NCBI RefSeq assembly: GCF_958298935.1
Contig: NC_084923.1
Coordinates: 34,688,501 to 34,752,500 of the forward strand
From: Phragmites australis
Taxonomy: Eukaryota; Streptophyta; Magnoliopsida; Poales; Poaceae
DNA length: 64,000 nucleotides
Direction of reading: 5' to 3'
Positions within the stretch are counted from its first letter, which is position 1. Every line of letters starts with the position of its first letter. The notes below the pieces were generated by a model. It was not told the origin of the DNA, did no database searches, and was given only the letters and a program-made list of their open reading frames with translations. Shown in pieces: positions 22,251-34,281 of the stretch. The translations under genes were made by a program, and so were the position numbers.

Positions 22251-25200
22251 GATGATGGCGTGCGTCGAGGAGGTGTTCGAGCGCCCCATGAACACCGTGG
22301 TGCGCACCGGTGGTCATGTGTTCCTCAACGAGGAGAGGGCCATCGTCACCCCTGCCCACGCCGACGCCCAAGGCGGCGAGATGTGGTTCCTCGACACCGG
22401 CGCGACGAACCACATGACAGGCTCCGTCGACGCCTTTGCTGAGCTGGACCGTTCGGTCGTCAGCAAGGTGCGTTTCGCGGACGGCTCGGTGGTGGACATC
22501 CACGGGCGCGGCACCGTCGTGTTTGCCATCGACGGGGGAGATCACTGCGCATTCACCGAGGTCTTCTTCATCCCGGCGCTCAAGAGCAGCGTCGTGAGCC
22601 TTGGCCAGCTCGACGAGAGCTGGTATGACATCCACATCTGCAGCGGCATCCTCACCGTGCGTGACCAGCGAAATCGCCTGCTGATGAAGGTACAACGCTC
22701 GCCAAATCGTCTGTATAAGCTTCTGTTCAAACCTGTTCGTCCAGTGTGCCTCGCCGTGGGTCACGTGTCTGATGCCTGGCGCTGGCATGCGCGGCTCGGG
22801 CATATGCACTTCGACGGCCTGCAGAGGATGGCTCGCGGCAGCCTGGTGCGAGGGCTTCCGCACATCGAGCACGCTGATGAGCTGTGTGAGGCGTGCCTTG
22901 CCGGGAAACAGCGGCGTCTACCGTTCCTGCAGAAGGCGCACTACAGGGTGCAGAAGCAGCTCGAGCTCGTTCACGGAGACTTGTGCGGCCCGATCACGCC
23001 GCCAACTCCAGGAGGCCGGCGCTACGTCTTGCTGCTAATCGACGATCACAGCAGGTACATGTGGGCGGAGCTCCTGGCGTCCAAAGACGAGGCTGCGCGC
23101 GCCATCGTCAAGTTCCAGGCGGCAGCTGAGGTGGAGTGCGAGCACAAGCTGCGTGTGCTGCGCACCGATCGTGGCGGCGAGTTCACATCGGCCACCTTCT
23201 ACGAGCACTGCGCCGAGAGCGGCGTGCAACGTCACCTCACCGCGCCGTACACCCCGCAGCAGAACGGCATCGTCGAGCGGCGGAACCAGACCGTGATGGG
23301 CATGGCGCACAGCATGCTCAAGGACAAGCAGGTGCCGAACCTTTTCTGGGGAGAGGCGGTGCTCACGGCGGCGTTCATCCTCAATAGGTGCTTCACGCGG
23401 AGCGTCGATGGCATGACGCCCTACGAGGCGTGGCACGGCACAAAGCCTGACGTGCGATTCCTCTGCGTCTTCGGCTGTGTCGGACACGTCAAGGTTGCAC
23501 GCCCACACCTGCAGAAGCTGGAAGACAGGAGCGCCCCCATGGTTTTCATCGGCTACGAGACGGGGTCCAAGGCGTACAGGATGTACGATCCCGTCTCCAA
23601 GCGCGTGCATGTGTCACACGACGTCATTTTCGACGAGGAGGCGCGCTGGAACTGGGAGGCACCCGGGGAGGCTCCGGCAAGCAGCTCCTTCACGGTGGAG
23701 TACCCCGTCTACGTCACGCCTGCGGCCGCGTCGACCCCGGGCCGTTCCCGAGAAACAACCCCTGCTTCGGCCACACCGTCACCGCTCCCGGCAACGACGC
23801 CCGGCAACGGCGCTCGGCAACCACTCCCGGCAACGACGCCCGGCAACGATGCTGAGGCTCCGTTGTTTGGCTCCACTCCAATGCGGTTCGTGACGCCACC
23901 AACGGCGCAATCGGCTCTCTTCGACGCCGACGACAGCGCTGCCGCACCACACCGGTTCCGGCTAGTTGACGATATGCTTGGAGTTCTTGCTGGTACACCA
24001 CAACTGGCGGAGCGGTTCCTCGACGACGAGGTGCTACACCTCGTGGCAGGAGAAGAACCGGTGTCGTTCGCTGAGGCGGAACGCGAGGACTGCTGGCGCC
24101 GCACGATGTTGGATGAGCTCGACTACCTCGACGACAACAACACATGGACTCCCACCTCTCTCCCTGCAGGTCACCGTGCGATCGGTCTCAAATGGGTTTA
24201 CAAGGTGAAGAAAAATGAGCACGGGCACATCGTCAAGCACAAAGCCCGGCTCGTCGCGAAGGGTTATGTGCAGTGTGCAGGCGTGGACTTTGAAGAGGTG
24301 TTCGCGCCGGTGGCAAGGCTCGAGTCTGTGCGGCTCATCCTCGCGCTGGTGGCGCACCGTGGCTGGGAAGTTCATCACATGGATGTCAAATCCGCGTTCC
24401 TGAACGGAGGTCTCGAGGAGGAGGTCTACGTGTCCCAGCCACCTGGCTTCATCGCCGACGGACACGAACACGGCGTGTACAAGCTCCACAAGGCTCTGTA
24501 TGGGTTACGGCAAGCACCAAGGGCGTGGAACACCAAATTGGATGCGAGCCTGGCTTCGCTCGGCTTCACGTGCAGTGTCACAGAACACGGCGTGTACGCA
24601 CGAGGAATCGAGAACGATCTACTCATTGTCGGGGTCTACGTCGATGACCTGGTCATTGCCGGAGCTGAGCAGCAGGAAGTGCACCGCTTCAAGGAGGAGA
24701 TGAAGCGTCTCTTCAGCATGAGCGACCTCGGATTGCTTCGGTACTACCTCAGCCTGGAAGTGAAGCAGGAGCGCGGGCGCACCACGATCACGTAGGCCGC
24801 GTACGCGAGCAAACTGCTCGACAAGGCGGGCATGGCGGGCTGCAACGCCGCGCACACGCCCATGGAAGCACGATGCCAGCTGAGCAAGGAGAGCAAGGAG
24901 ACGCCGGTGGAGGCGACGTTCTACCGCAGCGTCATCGGCAACCTCAGGTACCTGGTTCATACCCGCCCGGACATTGCGTTCGCCGTGGGCTTCCTGAGCA
25001 GATTCATGGAGGCGCCGGCGGGCGATCACCTTGCGGCGGTGAAGCATCTTCTTCGGTACATCGCCGGTACACTGAACCACGAGTGTGTGTACCACCGCGG
25101 TGACGGCGAGACGCTGATTGGCTTCAGCGACTCCGATCACGCCGGCGACGTGGACTCCAGGAAGAGCACCTCCGGCGTGCTGTTCTTCCTCAACGACAGT

Positions 25201-25599
25201 CCAGTCAGCTGGCAATCTCAGAAGCAGAAGGTCGTCGCCACTTCTTCGTGCGAGGCGGAGTACATAGCGGCGGCGACGGCGGCGTGCCAAGGGATTTGGC
25301 TTGCCTGTCTCTTCGGCGAGCTACTGAACCAAGAAGCTGCACCGGTCATATTGTTCATCGACAACAAATCTGCGATCTCGCTATGCAAGAACCTGGTTCT
25401 ACACGATCGCAGCAAGCACATTGATCTGCGCTACCACTTCATCCGTGATTGCGTGGAAAAGGGCTCCGTTGCCGTGGAGTTCATCGGGACCAGTGAGCAG
25501 AAGGCAGACATTCTCACGAAACCACTTGGTCGTGTGCGCTTCCAGGAGCTGCGTGGCAAGGTGGGGATCGTCGACATCAAGCTCGTTCGCCAGGGTTGA
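22191..25599 (+). pseudogene. Copia pol: protease, integrase, RT, RNase H, with one nonsense codon
   Basis: The pol frame opens after a TAG at 22188 and runs to 25599 with a single internal stop, TAG at 24793-24795, at a position where CAG (Gln) is likely. Visible domains in order: aspartic protease ([10 protein letters not shown] near 22390), GAG-pre-integrase zinc region, integrase core with all three acidic residues (GDLCGPI near 22977, RTDRGGEF near 23163, NGIVERRN near 23263), RT with YVDDLVIAG (near 24639), and RNase H with SDSDHAGDVDSRKSTSG, SCEAEYIAA and DNKSAISLC. Apart from the stop and the register change with gag, every catalytic motif is preserved, so decay has barely begun. If suppressed or repaired by recombination it could be active; as read here it is defective. 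Confidence 0.9.
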
Positions 25600-25608
25600 G
25601 GGGGAGAT
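25599..25608 (+). promoter_or_regulatory. Polypurine tract of the copia element
   Basis: AGGGGGAGAT follows the pol stop codon directly and abuts the right LTR. Confidence 0.85.
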
Positions 25609-25964
25609 TGTTGGCTTAAACACTGTCTCCCTCGCTCGGGAATTAGTTTAGATCGTTTGGAATAAGTATTGAGCTCGGGAATTAGTCCTGAGGTCAGACC
25701 CATAGGAATCGGTCAGTAGGAGTTAGCTGAATTTTAGCAGTTCTGTTAGTTGGTTTTCAGTCAAGGCCATGAACCGAAGATATGGGATGGCATATCGGGA
25801 GATCATGGCTAAAGAATCGGGCAAGAAGCCCCATGTACTTGTGCGTTCGTTTGTCTATTTTAATGGAGTCCAGAAAACGCTGCAATTGCTTGAGAGCAGA
25901 AAAAAAAAAACACCTGAGTTCATCTCTCTCGCTCTCGTTCGAGTCTTTTGATTTCAGGGTAACA
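25609..25964 (+). repeat. Right LTR of the copia element
   Basis: 356 bp, identical by eye to the left LTR except for the A-run length and one base. Confidence 0.95.
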
Positions 25965-25969
25965 TGTGT

Positions 25970-26382
25970 TGCCAAGTTGGTTGACTCGATGGCTTCTAGG
26001 CGGTGACGGCAGCATCATCGGTCCTTTCCGTCCCGTCTCTTCAGCGCCGTTTGAGCTACTCGATCTATACGGTGGGTGGACTCGTCGGAGACCAACTGGC
26101 CCGCCCTCTCCGATGCCCGCACTACTCTTAGCTTTTAGCTCCTCCTTTAATTTCAAGCAAACCGCACCCGAAAGAATCTTTCGCGTGTTCTAGAAAAATA
26201 ATTGTTTTAGTTTTTCTATGGGAGTGTTTGGTTGACACAATCAACTAAGGACAATCTGAAAACCACCAGTACTTTTGGGAATTACAATGTTCCATAAAGA
26301 AATCATGGGACTGAATCAGGAAACCCAGAATTGGGCTAGGAGTCAGATTATAGTACCTGCAAAAAGAAAGAAAAAAATATAG
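25970..26382. other. Flank of the copia insertion, no supported gene
   Basis: GC-rich to about 26160, then AT-rich. The GC-rich part resembles a gene leader read on the minus strand, but no coding exon is identifiable. Confidence 0.3.
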
Positions 26383-26384
26383 TA

Positions 26385-26656
26385 CTCCTTCCGACCTAAA
26401 ATTTAGAACGTACATCCTTCTATTAAAAATATACGGTGTTTTTTTATTGTTTACGGTCTTTAATGGGTAACTTTAACTATTATTTTTATCATAATATCTA
26501 ATAAAAATATAATATTATAAAAGTATTTTTCAAAACAAATCTACACGTATGATTTTATATTTCTAAACTAAATATTTTGGAAGTTATTGACGGTCAAAGT
26601 TTTAAAATTTTGATCAGATCTTGGTCAAAACGACAAGTATTTATGACCGGAGGGAG
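26385..26656. mobile_element. Stowaway-like MITE (272 bp)
   Basis: CTCCTTCCGACC at the left and GGTCATAAATAC...CGGAGGGAG-type sequence at the right form inverted ends of the CTCCCTCCG class, flanked by TA at 26383-26384 and 26657-26658. This is the widespread grass Tc1/mariner MITE. The interior is AT-rich and non-coding. Confidence 0.8.
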
Positions 26657-26659
26657 TAT

Positions 26660-26891
26660 TAGGATTTGAAAGTCTTTGAAAGTATATTTTGACCATTAAT
26701 TTATTTTACAATATATTATCAATTGTTACAAAATCAATATCGTATTAAAAGATTTATAAAATACAAATCTATTGATACAACTTTTGTATATTAAAACATG
26801 CATGTATATAATTTGACTAATTGTTGATCAAAATTTATAAAGTTTGATTTTTTTCAAATATTATACGCCCTATATTTTGAGATAGGAGGAG
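26660..26891. mobile_element. Second Stowaway-like MITE, left end missing
   Basis: The right end, read on the minus strand from 26891, is CTACTCCTCCTATCTCAAAA followed by ATATAGGGCG, the familiar Stowaway-type terminus, with TA at 26892-26893. The left end seems to have been lost or merged with the adjacent MITE. Confidence 0.6.
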
Positions 26892-26893
26892 TA

Positions 26894-27533
26894 GTGTATA
26901 TTACTGAGATAGTAGAATAAAAAAAAGAACTTGTCCGGCCTAGAAGGAATTAGATAGTATTGTATATAAGGAGAAATATGCAGCTAAATTCGAGCTGAAG
27001 TGGAATTAGGTCCATCAAACCAATTGGGCTCAGTTCCTGAGACAATGGAACTATTGTTGTGCACCTCTTATCATTTATTTGAAAATGTGATATCTAAACG
27101 TAGAAACTTGGAAATTTGATTTTCAAGTTATGAATTTGTTTTTAATTTGAATAAATTTCAAAAAAAGTTAAAGTCCAAACTTCAAATTTACATTTTAAAA
27201 TTTGAATTTGGAGTTTGGTACTTTAAAAATTCCCTGAAATTTGCTCCAATCCCATCATCATTTCTGGTATGTCGCGCCTTGCAGCTAACAGGGTAAACGT
27301 CCACTGTCCACATAAGAAGAAATGAAATATTTTCAAACTCAAATAGTTGAATTTATGCAGTTTTCCAAAAAAAAAAAAGAAAGAAACCCCAAAAGACCGT
27401 ACACTCTTTTCCAACCTGCTATCCCATGAATTTCCCATTCGTTCATTTAACATTTCTGCGAAAAAAATGGATTCCAGATAAGACCTTTAATTCTTAACCT
27501 GGTCGAGAGATGGACCGTACAAACAGCTAAACG
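26894..27533. other. AT-rich spacer, no genes seen
   Basis: Non-coding AT-rich DNA between the MITEs and the minus-strand gypsy element. It includes repeated AAATTTGAA words (27110-27230) and an A12 run near 27367. Confidence 0.5.
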
Positions 27534-30500
27534 TGTCACACCCGATTTTAATAGTCAAAATCAGATACAATTTATATATGTCCAGGATGTTCAACCCACA
27601 TAAAGACGTCACAGATGAAGTAACAAAAGCAATATTTTTATAGAATAAACGTTAAACTCTTACAGCAATTAACATATATTATCTTATACATAGATATCTG
27701 CAGTCGAACAGAAGCACTGGTACCCAACAACACCGCAGGCAACCGACCGAGAGACACGCGCCTAGAATGTCACAAAATCGTTTTGATAATCTTCAACATC
27801 TTCACTCACTGAGCAGCACCACACATATCACATGGCACAGGGAAAATAGCAAGTGTGAGCACATGACACGCTCAGCAAGTGTGGAAAAGATAATGATATG
27901 TAGGCTTATAACAAGAATATGCTAACACATGGTATATTTGAGTAAGTGCGAGTAAAGAAAACAGTAATATAATTCAAAAACATTAAACAGTTATTAAGTG
28001 AATATACCCTAACAATCCGATAATAAACCATCCAAGGTTAACCATCCCAAAAACCATAACCAATTAGTACCCCTATATTATACCATAACCATCTAATCAA
28101 GTGAGGATCTAATTCTCCCATAACCGAGGACACGGCTTATAACAGTTTTACACTTGCAGAGGTTGTCCAACTTTTAGCCACAAGTCGTGATATCTTTATT
28201 ACCATGTTTGCAAGACACTTAACACACGTCAGTGGTGTGCCGCCAGGGGAATCACTATGAAGCATGGTCCATCAATTAGGTCCTGGTACTCCAACGAATA
28301 CCAGCCATGTGTCTAAATGATATGCTAAGTCTTACCTATATCAGTCTCGTGTTTGAACGGTATTTCTTGGGTTATCGCTCCTCGAACCGGTCCTTATATG
28401 TGACACTTGGGCAAAGACTATCCAACAGGAAAATAACCAACAAAACCTAACATCTTTTCTTGGAACGTATCTATAAGCCCACCACCATTATTAAACCAAC
28501 AGGGCAAATAACCAACAAATTTCTTGGAACGTATCCACAAGCCCACCACATGAACCACAATTATCAAACCAACTCTTTGCGCAAGTCCTAGGGTTCTATA
28601 TTACTAACAAGTTCATCATCACTATTGCATATATCCACTAAACCTGTATATGATACTTTCCAATATCTCAAAAGCATGGCTAAATAATTCTACCCAAGAG
28701 ACTCATATCAACTACCACTTAGGCTTCAAGAAATATAAAGGAAGAACTAGGTAAACCCTAACATAGGAGACTACCCATTAAGTTGACAGACATTGCATGC
28801 AATTTTGTAAAATAAAATATTTAAAACATAGGTTCAAGATGATCAAGGATACTTGCCTTTTACCTAATGTTGCTCAGTGTTGACGAAACCTTGGTCTTGA
28901 AGTCCCTTAAACTATTCCAGAACGCTATCGACTACTTGCAGGAACTACCGACCAACAACACAAAGCAAACACTAAGAACAATATACCAAATATCATCAAA
29001 AAAATTAAAAATACTATAGTTGGATAGGTATGATTTTAGAAATATTTAGATACAAGAATTGTCTAATTCAGAGTTAAGGTGAAAGAGAATGGGTTTTCGG
29101 AAGATGGATTAGTCTGAAAAGGAAAGACTAGTTCACTGGAGTTATCTTCCTATAGGAAAAGAGTTTATTGTGCAATCATTGTGCCAGGCTTGACAACGTC
29201 ATTATACAAGGTTCAAGAAGTATATGGCTGACTAGACTAAGGAGGACAATATGATGCTGCCTTGGCATGTTATGCAAGCATCGACTTGGATTAAAGAATG
29301 GTACGCTGAGGTCCAGTCTCGATCACCTATGATGGATCAAAAAGGCTAGAGGTTGCGCTTCTAGGTTAAGAATACTACTAGCGACTCTGCGTAGCGGCGG
29401 CGACTTAGGTTTCATCAGAGATGGCGACCGGGCACGTGGCCACTGACATTGATGTTGGGTTTTAGTGGTGTTTCAGCGAAACAAGGGAAGCATAACGTAG
29501 AACGCGGAAAGACTAACTTAAATATATGGTCAGTTTTGGAAGGGGTCATCCGAGGTAGCGGCAAAACAACAATTACTGTTGCTAAGTTTGGTGGTGACCA
29601 TGAACAGACGTAGCAACAAACACGCTCGCGTTCCAAGAAATTAGTTATGAAATTTGAGAAACCATTTGAACAGAGATGTTCGTATATCCTGAGAACACAA
29701 TGTTATAGCATGGGTTTGGGTAGATCATCCCCTGAGAGGAAGAACGATCAACAGAGATGAGATGAGTGGCAGTTACGATATGCTGCGGTTGGTAATCACG
29801 TTCTAGTCGAGTCGCTGCACAACCGGTGAAAAGCTCATATGGTCACATAGAAGACTTCATGGGACATGTTATGATGCATATGGCACATCCATACGGCTTC
29901 TAGATTGACAGAGAACACGACAGCAAACTCGGTGCATGCTCATAACGCGTCTACAAACCGGACAGCGGGCATGTCGACCGTGATCCTGGTGGTTTGGTTG
30001 ATCTACTGGATGACCCGATTGGTGAGGGCGTGGAAAACATTATGGGTCATGCACTTGGTGAAAGGGCTTGGTGATTTGACCTCTGGTCAGCCAGGAAGGT
30101 CGATGCCGATCGGTGACGGCGCGGTTGTCCGCGACGATGACTACTGTGGCGGCATAGATCGGGCTTTGGTCGGAGCTAAGGCTTGGCTAGGGACTTAGTA
30201 TGATGGTAAAACAGAGGTAAGGAAGGAGAAGAAGGGATCCTCACCTTGCTTCGATGGTCGAGAAAGGAGAATTCACGGAGATGATGACGTAGTACATTAC
30301 GGACGACGACGGTGGCGGCTCTGGCAAACGACGGCGTACAGACAGGGCAGCAGCGGCGTCTAGGGCTTAGGGTGTGGAATAGGGATAGGAGAGGGTGTGC
30401 AACTCCTATTTATAGGGCTAGGGGCGGCTGGTTGAGGTGGAGTCCAACCTGGACACGAATCGGATTCGTGTTCAAGTCGGTTAGGATTTCCTTTTTCGTA

Positions 30501-31335
30501 GCTCTCTATTATGAGGACGATATTTCTACCATCCGGACTCTAAATTGGACGTTTCTGGACTACATTATGGTACTCAATAAAATCTACAACTTTGGTATTC
30601 ATTAGAACTTCTAAAAACGCCATCATGATTTTTAAAAATGCACCACAAGATAAACTGTTTGAACTCAGACTTATCTGCGCAGCACTGATTTCGGGGCCAT
30701 AACTCCTAACTCCATTATACAAAAGGGGATTTCCATATTTTCAAATCGAAGCTCTCGATGAGACCTACAACTTTGATATTGTTAAGATTTGCATTTGAGG
30801 CAGTCTTGGACTCTAAAACCACATGGGAAGAAGAGGATATCTAGGACTCCGTGAATATTTACAGATTTGTGGATCTTTTTTGTTGAACCTTCTAGAAGAC
30901 TTGGCTAAGAGTTTTGACTTGAGCAAGATTGAGCTCAAAGACACTTTAGGTATATCTAGGGTTGAGGGAAAAAAACTTTTGCAGAGAAATTTGAATTGAA
31001 CTAGAGAAAGATTAGATATGATTAATGATTGAATAGATGATGAATTCAACAATTTTGAATTCCAACCATTAAGATCCTTAACTTATTCACTATTGAGTTT
31101 TAAAAAAAACCTTTTTGAAACTATTTTCACTCGAAACACCAAAGAGAAAGAAATAGAAAAAGAACTCTAATGCATTTACTTGGCTCCTAACAAAACTCAG
31201 CATGCAATGCACATAAAATAATAACATATTTTGATTGATTAAAAAATAGGTTTTAAACCTATTTTACTGGCGAAGCTATTCAATAATCTTGGATAATTTT
31301 AAAAATTTATAAATTCTAAAAATCAGGGTGTTACA
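27534..31335 (-). repeat. 3' LTR (3.8 kb) of the minus-strand gypsy element
   Basis: TG...CA termini on the minus strand. It includes a GC-richer block (29380-30440) that holds the likely LTR promoter; the rest is AT-rich and without genes. Small ORFs such as 29905-30198 are not recognisable. Confidence 0.7.
30407..30414 (-). promoter_or_regulatory. TATA box of the LTR promoter
   Basis: TATAAATA on the minus strand, followed at the right distance by a C-rich leader with CCCTAAGCCCTAG. It probably marks the U3/R boundary of the LTR. Confidence 0.5.
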
Positions 31336-32399
31336 AATTTACCCCTGTAAAGGAATCTCTCCCTCGAGATTCGGGCAGGTCGAAAATGAGGTAAGAGATC
31401 TTGATCTTCAAGTTTTCTTCTCGCTTTCCAAATTGCTTTTTCTTCTTGGTGTTAATATTGCACTGACACACTCTACTTACTTTGCTTTTCACAACTTTCG
31501 CAACTATCTCGACAAATCTTGATTGATTACCCTGAGTATGTTGGATTTTCTCATATATTCTATTCTTGGTATGTTTAATGGTTGTAATTATCTTTGATGT
31601 ATTGTTCTAACTTTTTGACACATGTCACATATGACCATATACTTTGCTACACCACTCTTATTTCCATACTACTGATAACATTCCTTGAAATCATGATACA
31701 TCTTAGTGCTTTCTGATTCCTAAGAATTCTGTAGCTTTAGCACTCCTGATATGTTTTCTTTATTTTTTTAATGATCTTCTCATCTGTTGATTGACTTTAG
31801 CGGATCTTCTTATCTTTGAAGATTTAGTAAGGTATATTATAATTCTGAGGAAAGAATACTTGTTCTTAGCAATCACTTATGTGGTCGGAGTGCAGCTTCT
31901 GGGTACTGTGCTTCTTTAGCACACTTTATTATCTCATTACCTTTGTTGACTAGCCATTCCTAAGAACAACTTATGTGCCTTCAGATTCCAGAACCAACAG
32001 ATTGGCTAAAAGGTCTACACCCTTTAAAAAGGAACGGATTTCTCTAACTTACATTTCTAGTTCTTAAGATGTAGACAAACTAGTGATAGAATGGAGGAAT
32101 ATTAACAACTCTTGGGTCGAACCAGGGGAAACAAAACTTCCATTCAAGTCTCAAGTAGATTGTACATAAGCAAGCTAGTTTGGTGATAATTGATACGTAG
32201 AGATGTCATAAGGAGATTCTAACATTGGGTCCATATTATTACAAGGTTGCATTTAACATGTAGTATATCACTCTCAACTTCTTGGTGCCTACTGAGCTTC
32301 TTTGGGCATCACGTGATCCTATTGAACTTGGATGTCCTGGGTTGCAACTTGGAAATTATGATGGTCTGAATGCTGAACTGAGGTCTTCATCTGGGGTTA
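31336..32399 (-). other. Non-coding internal region of the minus-strand gypsy element
   Basis: On the minus strand this lies between the gag remnant and the 3' LTR, where pol would be in an autonomous element. No RT, RNase H or integrase motif is present in any frame. A purine-rich GAGGGAGAGA and AGGGG sequence lies just before the LTR (about 31340-31370). Confidence 0.55.
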
Positions 32400-33293
32400 A
32401 TGGTTGATTCGGTTCCGGTTGGGAAACTTCTTGGGACATCTTTTGACATATTCTTCTCTACAGTGTAAACACACTCCCTTCTTTGTAGTAGAATTCTAGG
32501 GTTTGTTCCTACCCAGATTCATAGGATGGGGAATCTGAATATTGAGGCATGGGAGGGGAGATTTTTATGCGGTGTCATCCTATTCTTGACTGGCGGAATT
32601 GCCTTGTTGCACTGATCTAACTTGATTTTTGCACTTCTCGAAATATTTGGCCTTGTTTGGTTGAAATTCGCTATAGGTGATCACACAATCGCTGATGTTG
32701 AGATCCTGAGAACTGCTTTGCGTCCGGGTGTTCTGAATGAGCATATTACTTCCATCATGTGCTTGGGGTTGAGACTGAGTAGGCTTCAGTGTGGTGAGGT
32801 TGGCCCATTTTGGATATCTCTTAGGGCAATATCTCACAAAATGACATCTTTCTTTGCAATAATAACATCCCTTGCCTGAGGAGGGAGTAACTAAACTGTT
32901 CCTGGTTTGAGGAGTGGCAGACAGAGTAGAACGGGGTGTTTGATTCTCTAAATACTGAACAAGTGCCCTCAGTTGAGGTTTGTATTGATTGTTGGAACAA
33001 AATATAGGACCTTACTAAGGTGCTTGAGTTGACACACGGAGGTGTGCATTGCTTCCCTGTTCCTGGAATGACATCTTCCTCTTCTTCCTGTCGTCCTGCT
33101 GACTATATTCGTCTCCTGCACTCAGAGCTTTAGTGATCTGTAGTAGTCCTTCAATACTCTGAGCCATGCTTTGAAAGATATGAGTCAATGTTGTCAAGAG
33201 TTGTTTCTTGTTAAACTGTGGTGGCACCTATTGGATGTTGTTGTTGTTATTGTTGGTACCTTTACCAAGCTGATCTTTCTTTGTGTTCACCAT
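32400..33293 (-). pseudogene. Short gag remnant with CCHC zinc knuckle
   Basis: An ATG at 33293 (minus) begins MVNTKKDQLGKG and an Asn run, similar to chromovirus gag N-termini. The frame is stopped at TAG after NIQ (about 33230) and again near 33015, then continues to a zinc knuckle CYYCKERCHFVRYC (about 32862-32820), which fits CX2CX4HX4C. A second, imperfect knuckle, CLHCREEYVKRC, follows near 32450. The capsid domain normally between N-terminus and knuckle is missing. Gag packages the RNA; this copy is non-functional. Confidence 0.65.
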
Positions 33294-33897
33294 CTGATTA
33301 GGATTGAGGTGGAAGGTTTGGCAAGAAAAAAAGTGACTAGAAGTAGAAAACCCAACTATATTATTAACTATAGAGATATATAAGGAATATCGTTGTTACC
33401 AGATGCTAAAGCATCCCACAACGCATACCAGCACTCAAACAGAAAATACAAATCAGACAAGGCACACAACACAAGCATGCACTACTAATATCGCTCTAAC
33501 GTTTCCGAATATTAGGGGAAAATCCTCCTATAAGTTGAAGAACTAAAACTGGGAGCAGAACAGAGGTAGATCTTCATGTCTTCAGTATTGTGGTAGATCA
33601 TTCTTTCTTGAAACGAAAGGTCTTTAACTTCATGATCAGAATCTTCATATGAGATAGAAACATAAGTGAGATCTTCAAGAGCATCCTTCTCGATCATAGA
33701 AACTAAGATGGTTCAATAACTAAAAGTTTGAAAGGGGTATTGGAAATTTATTTTGTTCAATAGATTGGAGTAGGTAAGTAGAGAAAAAGAAACTGAGGGG
33801 TCGAAGAAACACGGGGATAAGAATTTCAAAATAGGTTTTTAATATATGATCTTATAGCACGACTATTCTATCTAGACCTACGTCATACAATCAGTAT

Positions 33898-33910
33898 GGC
33901 TCTGATACCA
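33898..33910 (-). promoter_or_regulatory. Primer-binding site of the minus-strand gypsy element
   Basis: On the minus strand TGGTATCAGAGCC lies four bases after the LTR end, which fixes the element's orientation. Confidence 0.85.
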
Positions 33911-33914
33911 CCTA

Positions 33915-34030
33915 TGTCATACCCGATTTTAACAGCTAAAAACATATACGACTTATGTGTGTTGAATATCCTGAACACACATAAGCCACATCTGATTTTA
34001 GCCGTTAATACCAGATGTGACAAAACGCTA
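33915..34030 (-). repeat. Truncated 5' LTR end
   Basis: The minus-strand sequence ending AAAATCGGGTATGACA resembles the end of the 3.8-kb LTR. Similarity fades by about 34030, so only roughly the last 115 bp of this LTR remain. It lies about 250 bp from the end of the LBD coding sequence. Confidence 0.6.
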
Positions 34031-34281
34031 ATCATCCACCTGTGCAGCAGAGGCAGGATTTGGCACTCCATTCCATCTTTTTTGTACCAAACCAACTCGT
34101 TAATCCACCAGATTAACAGCGCTAATCAACGGTTCCATCACTTCAAAACCATTTTTGCATCCAAAAACGCTTAATTAACCAACATCGATTCCTGCAACTA
34201 ATTACCACACACCCTGGTAAACTCTCTCTGCACAGTTATAAGCTTAGAAAGGAAGAAGGACGACACGACACGAGAGATCAG

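Larger units (their letters stand above)
20808..25964 (+). mobile_element. Ty1/copia LTR retrotransposon, young, one frame break and one nonsense codon
   Basis: A 5,157-bp insertion with LTRs at 20808-21168 and 25609-25964, TG...CA ends (TGTTGGCTTAAAC ... GGGTAACA), and perfect target duplication TGTGT at 20803-20807 and 25965-25969. By eye the LTRs differ by one substitution (GACTC/GAGTC) and one 5-bp indel at the A-run, so the insertion is recent. The domain order gag, protease, integrase, RT, RNase H is that of copia. It is not fully coding because of a frame change near 22190-22250 and a TAG at 24793-24795. Confidence 0.96.
27534..34030 (-). mobile_element. Minus-strand gypsy derivative with 3.8-kb LTR and gag remnant only
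   Basis: Read on the minus strand: a truncated 5' LTR (about 34030-33915) ending ATGACA, an initiator-Met primer site (33910-33898), a leader, a short gag remnant, non-coding DNA, a purine tract, then a 3' LTR (31335-27534) starting TGTAACACCCTGATT and ending CGGGTGTGACA. The start TGTAACACCCTGA and multi-kilobase LTR are typical of Tekay/Del-type grass chromoviruses. The internal region is only about 2.6 kb, with no RT or integrase, so the element depends on others for movement. The two LTR ends are clearly diverged, so it is old, or the two ends belong to related but separate copies. Confidence 0.75.
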
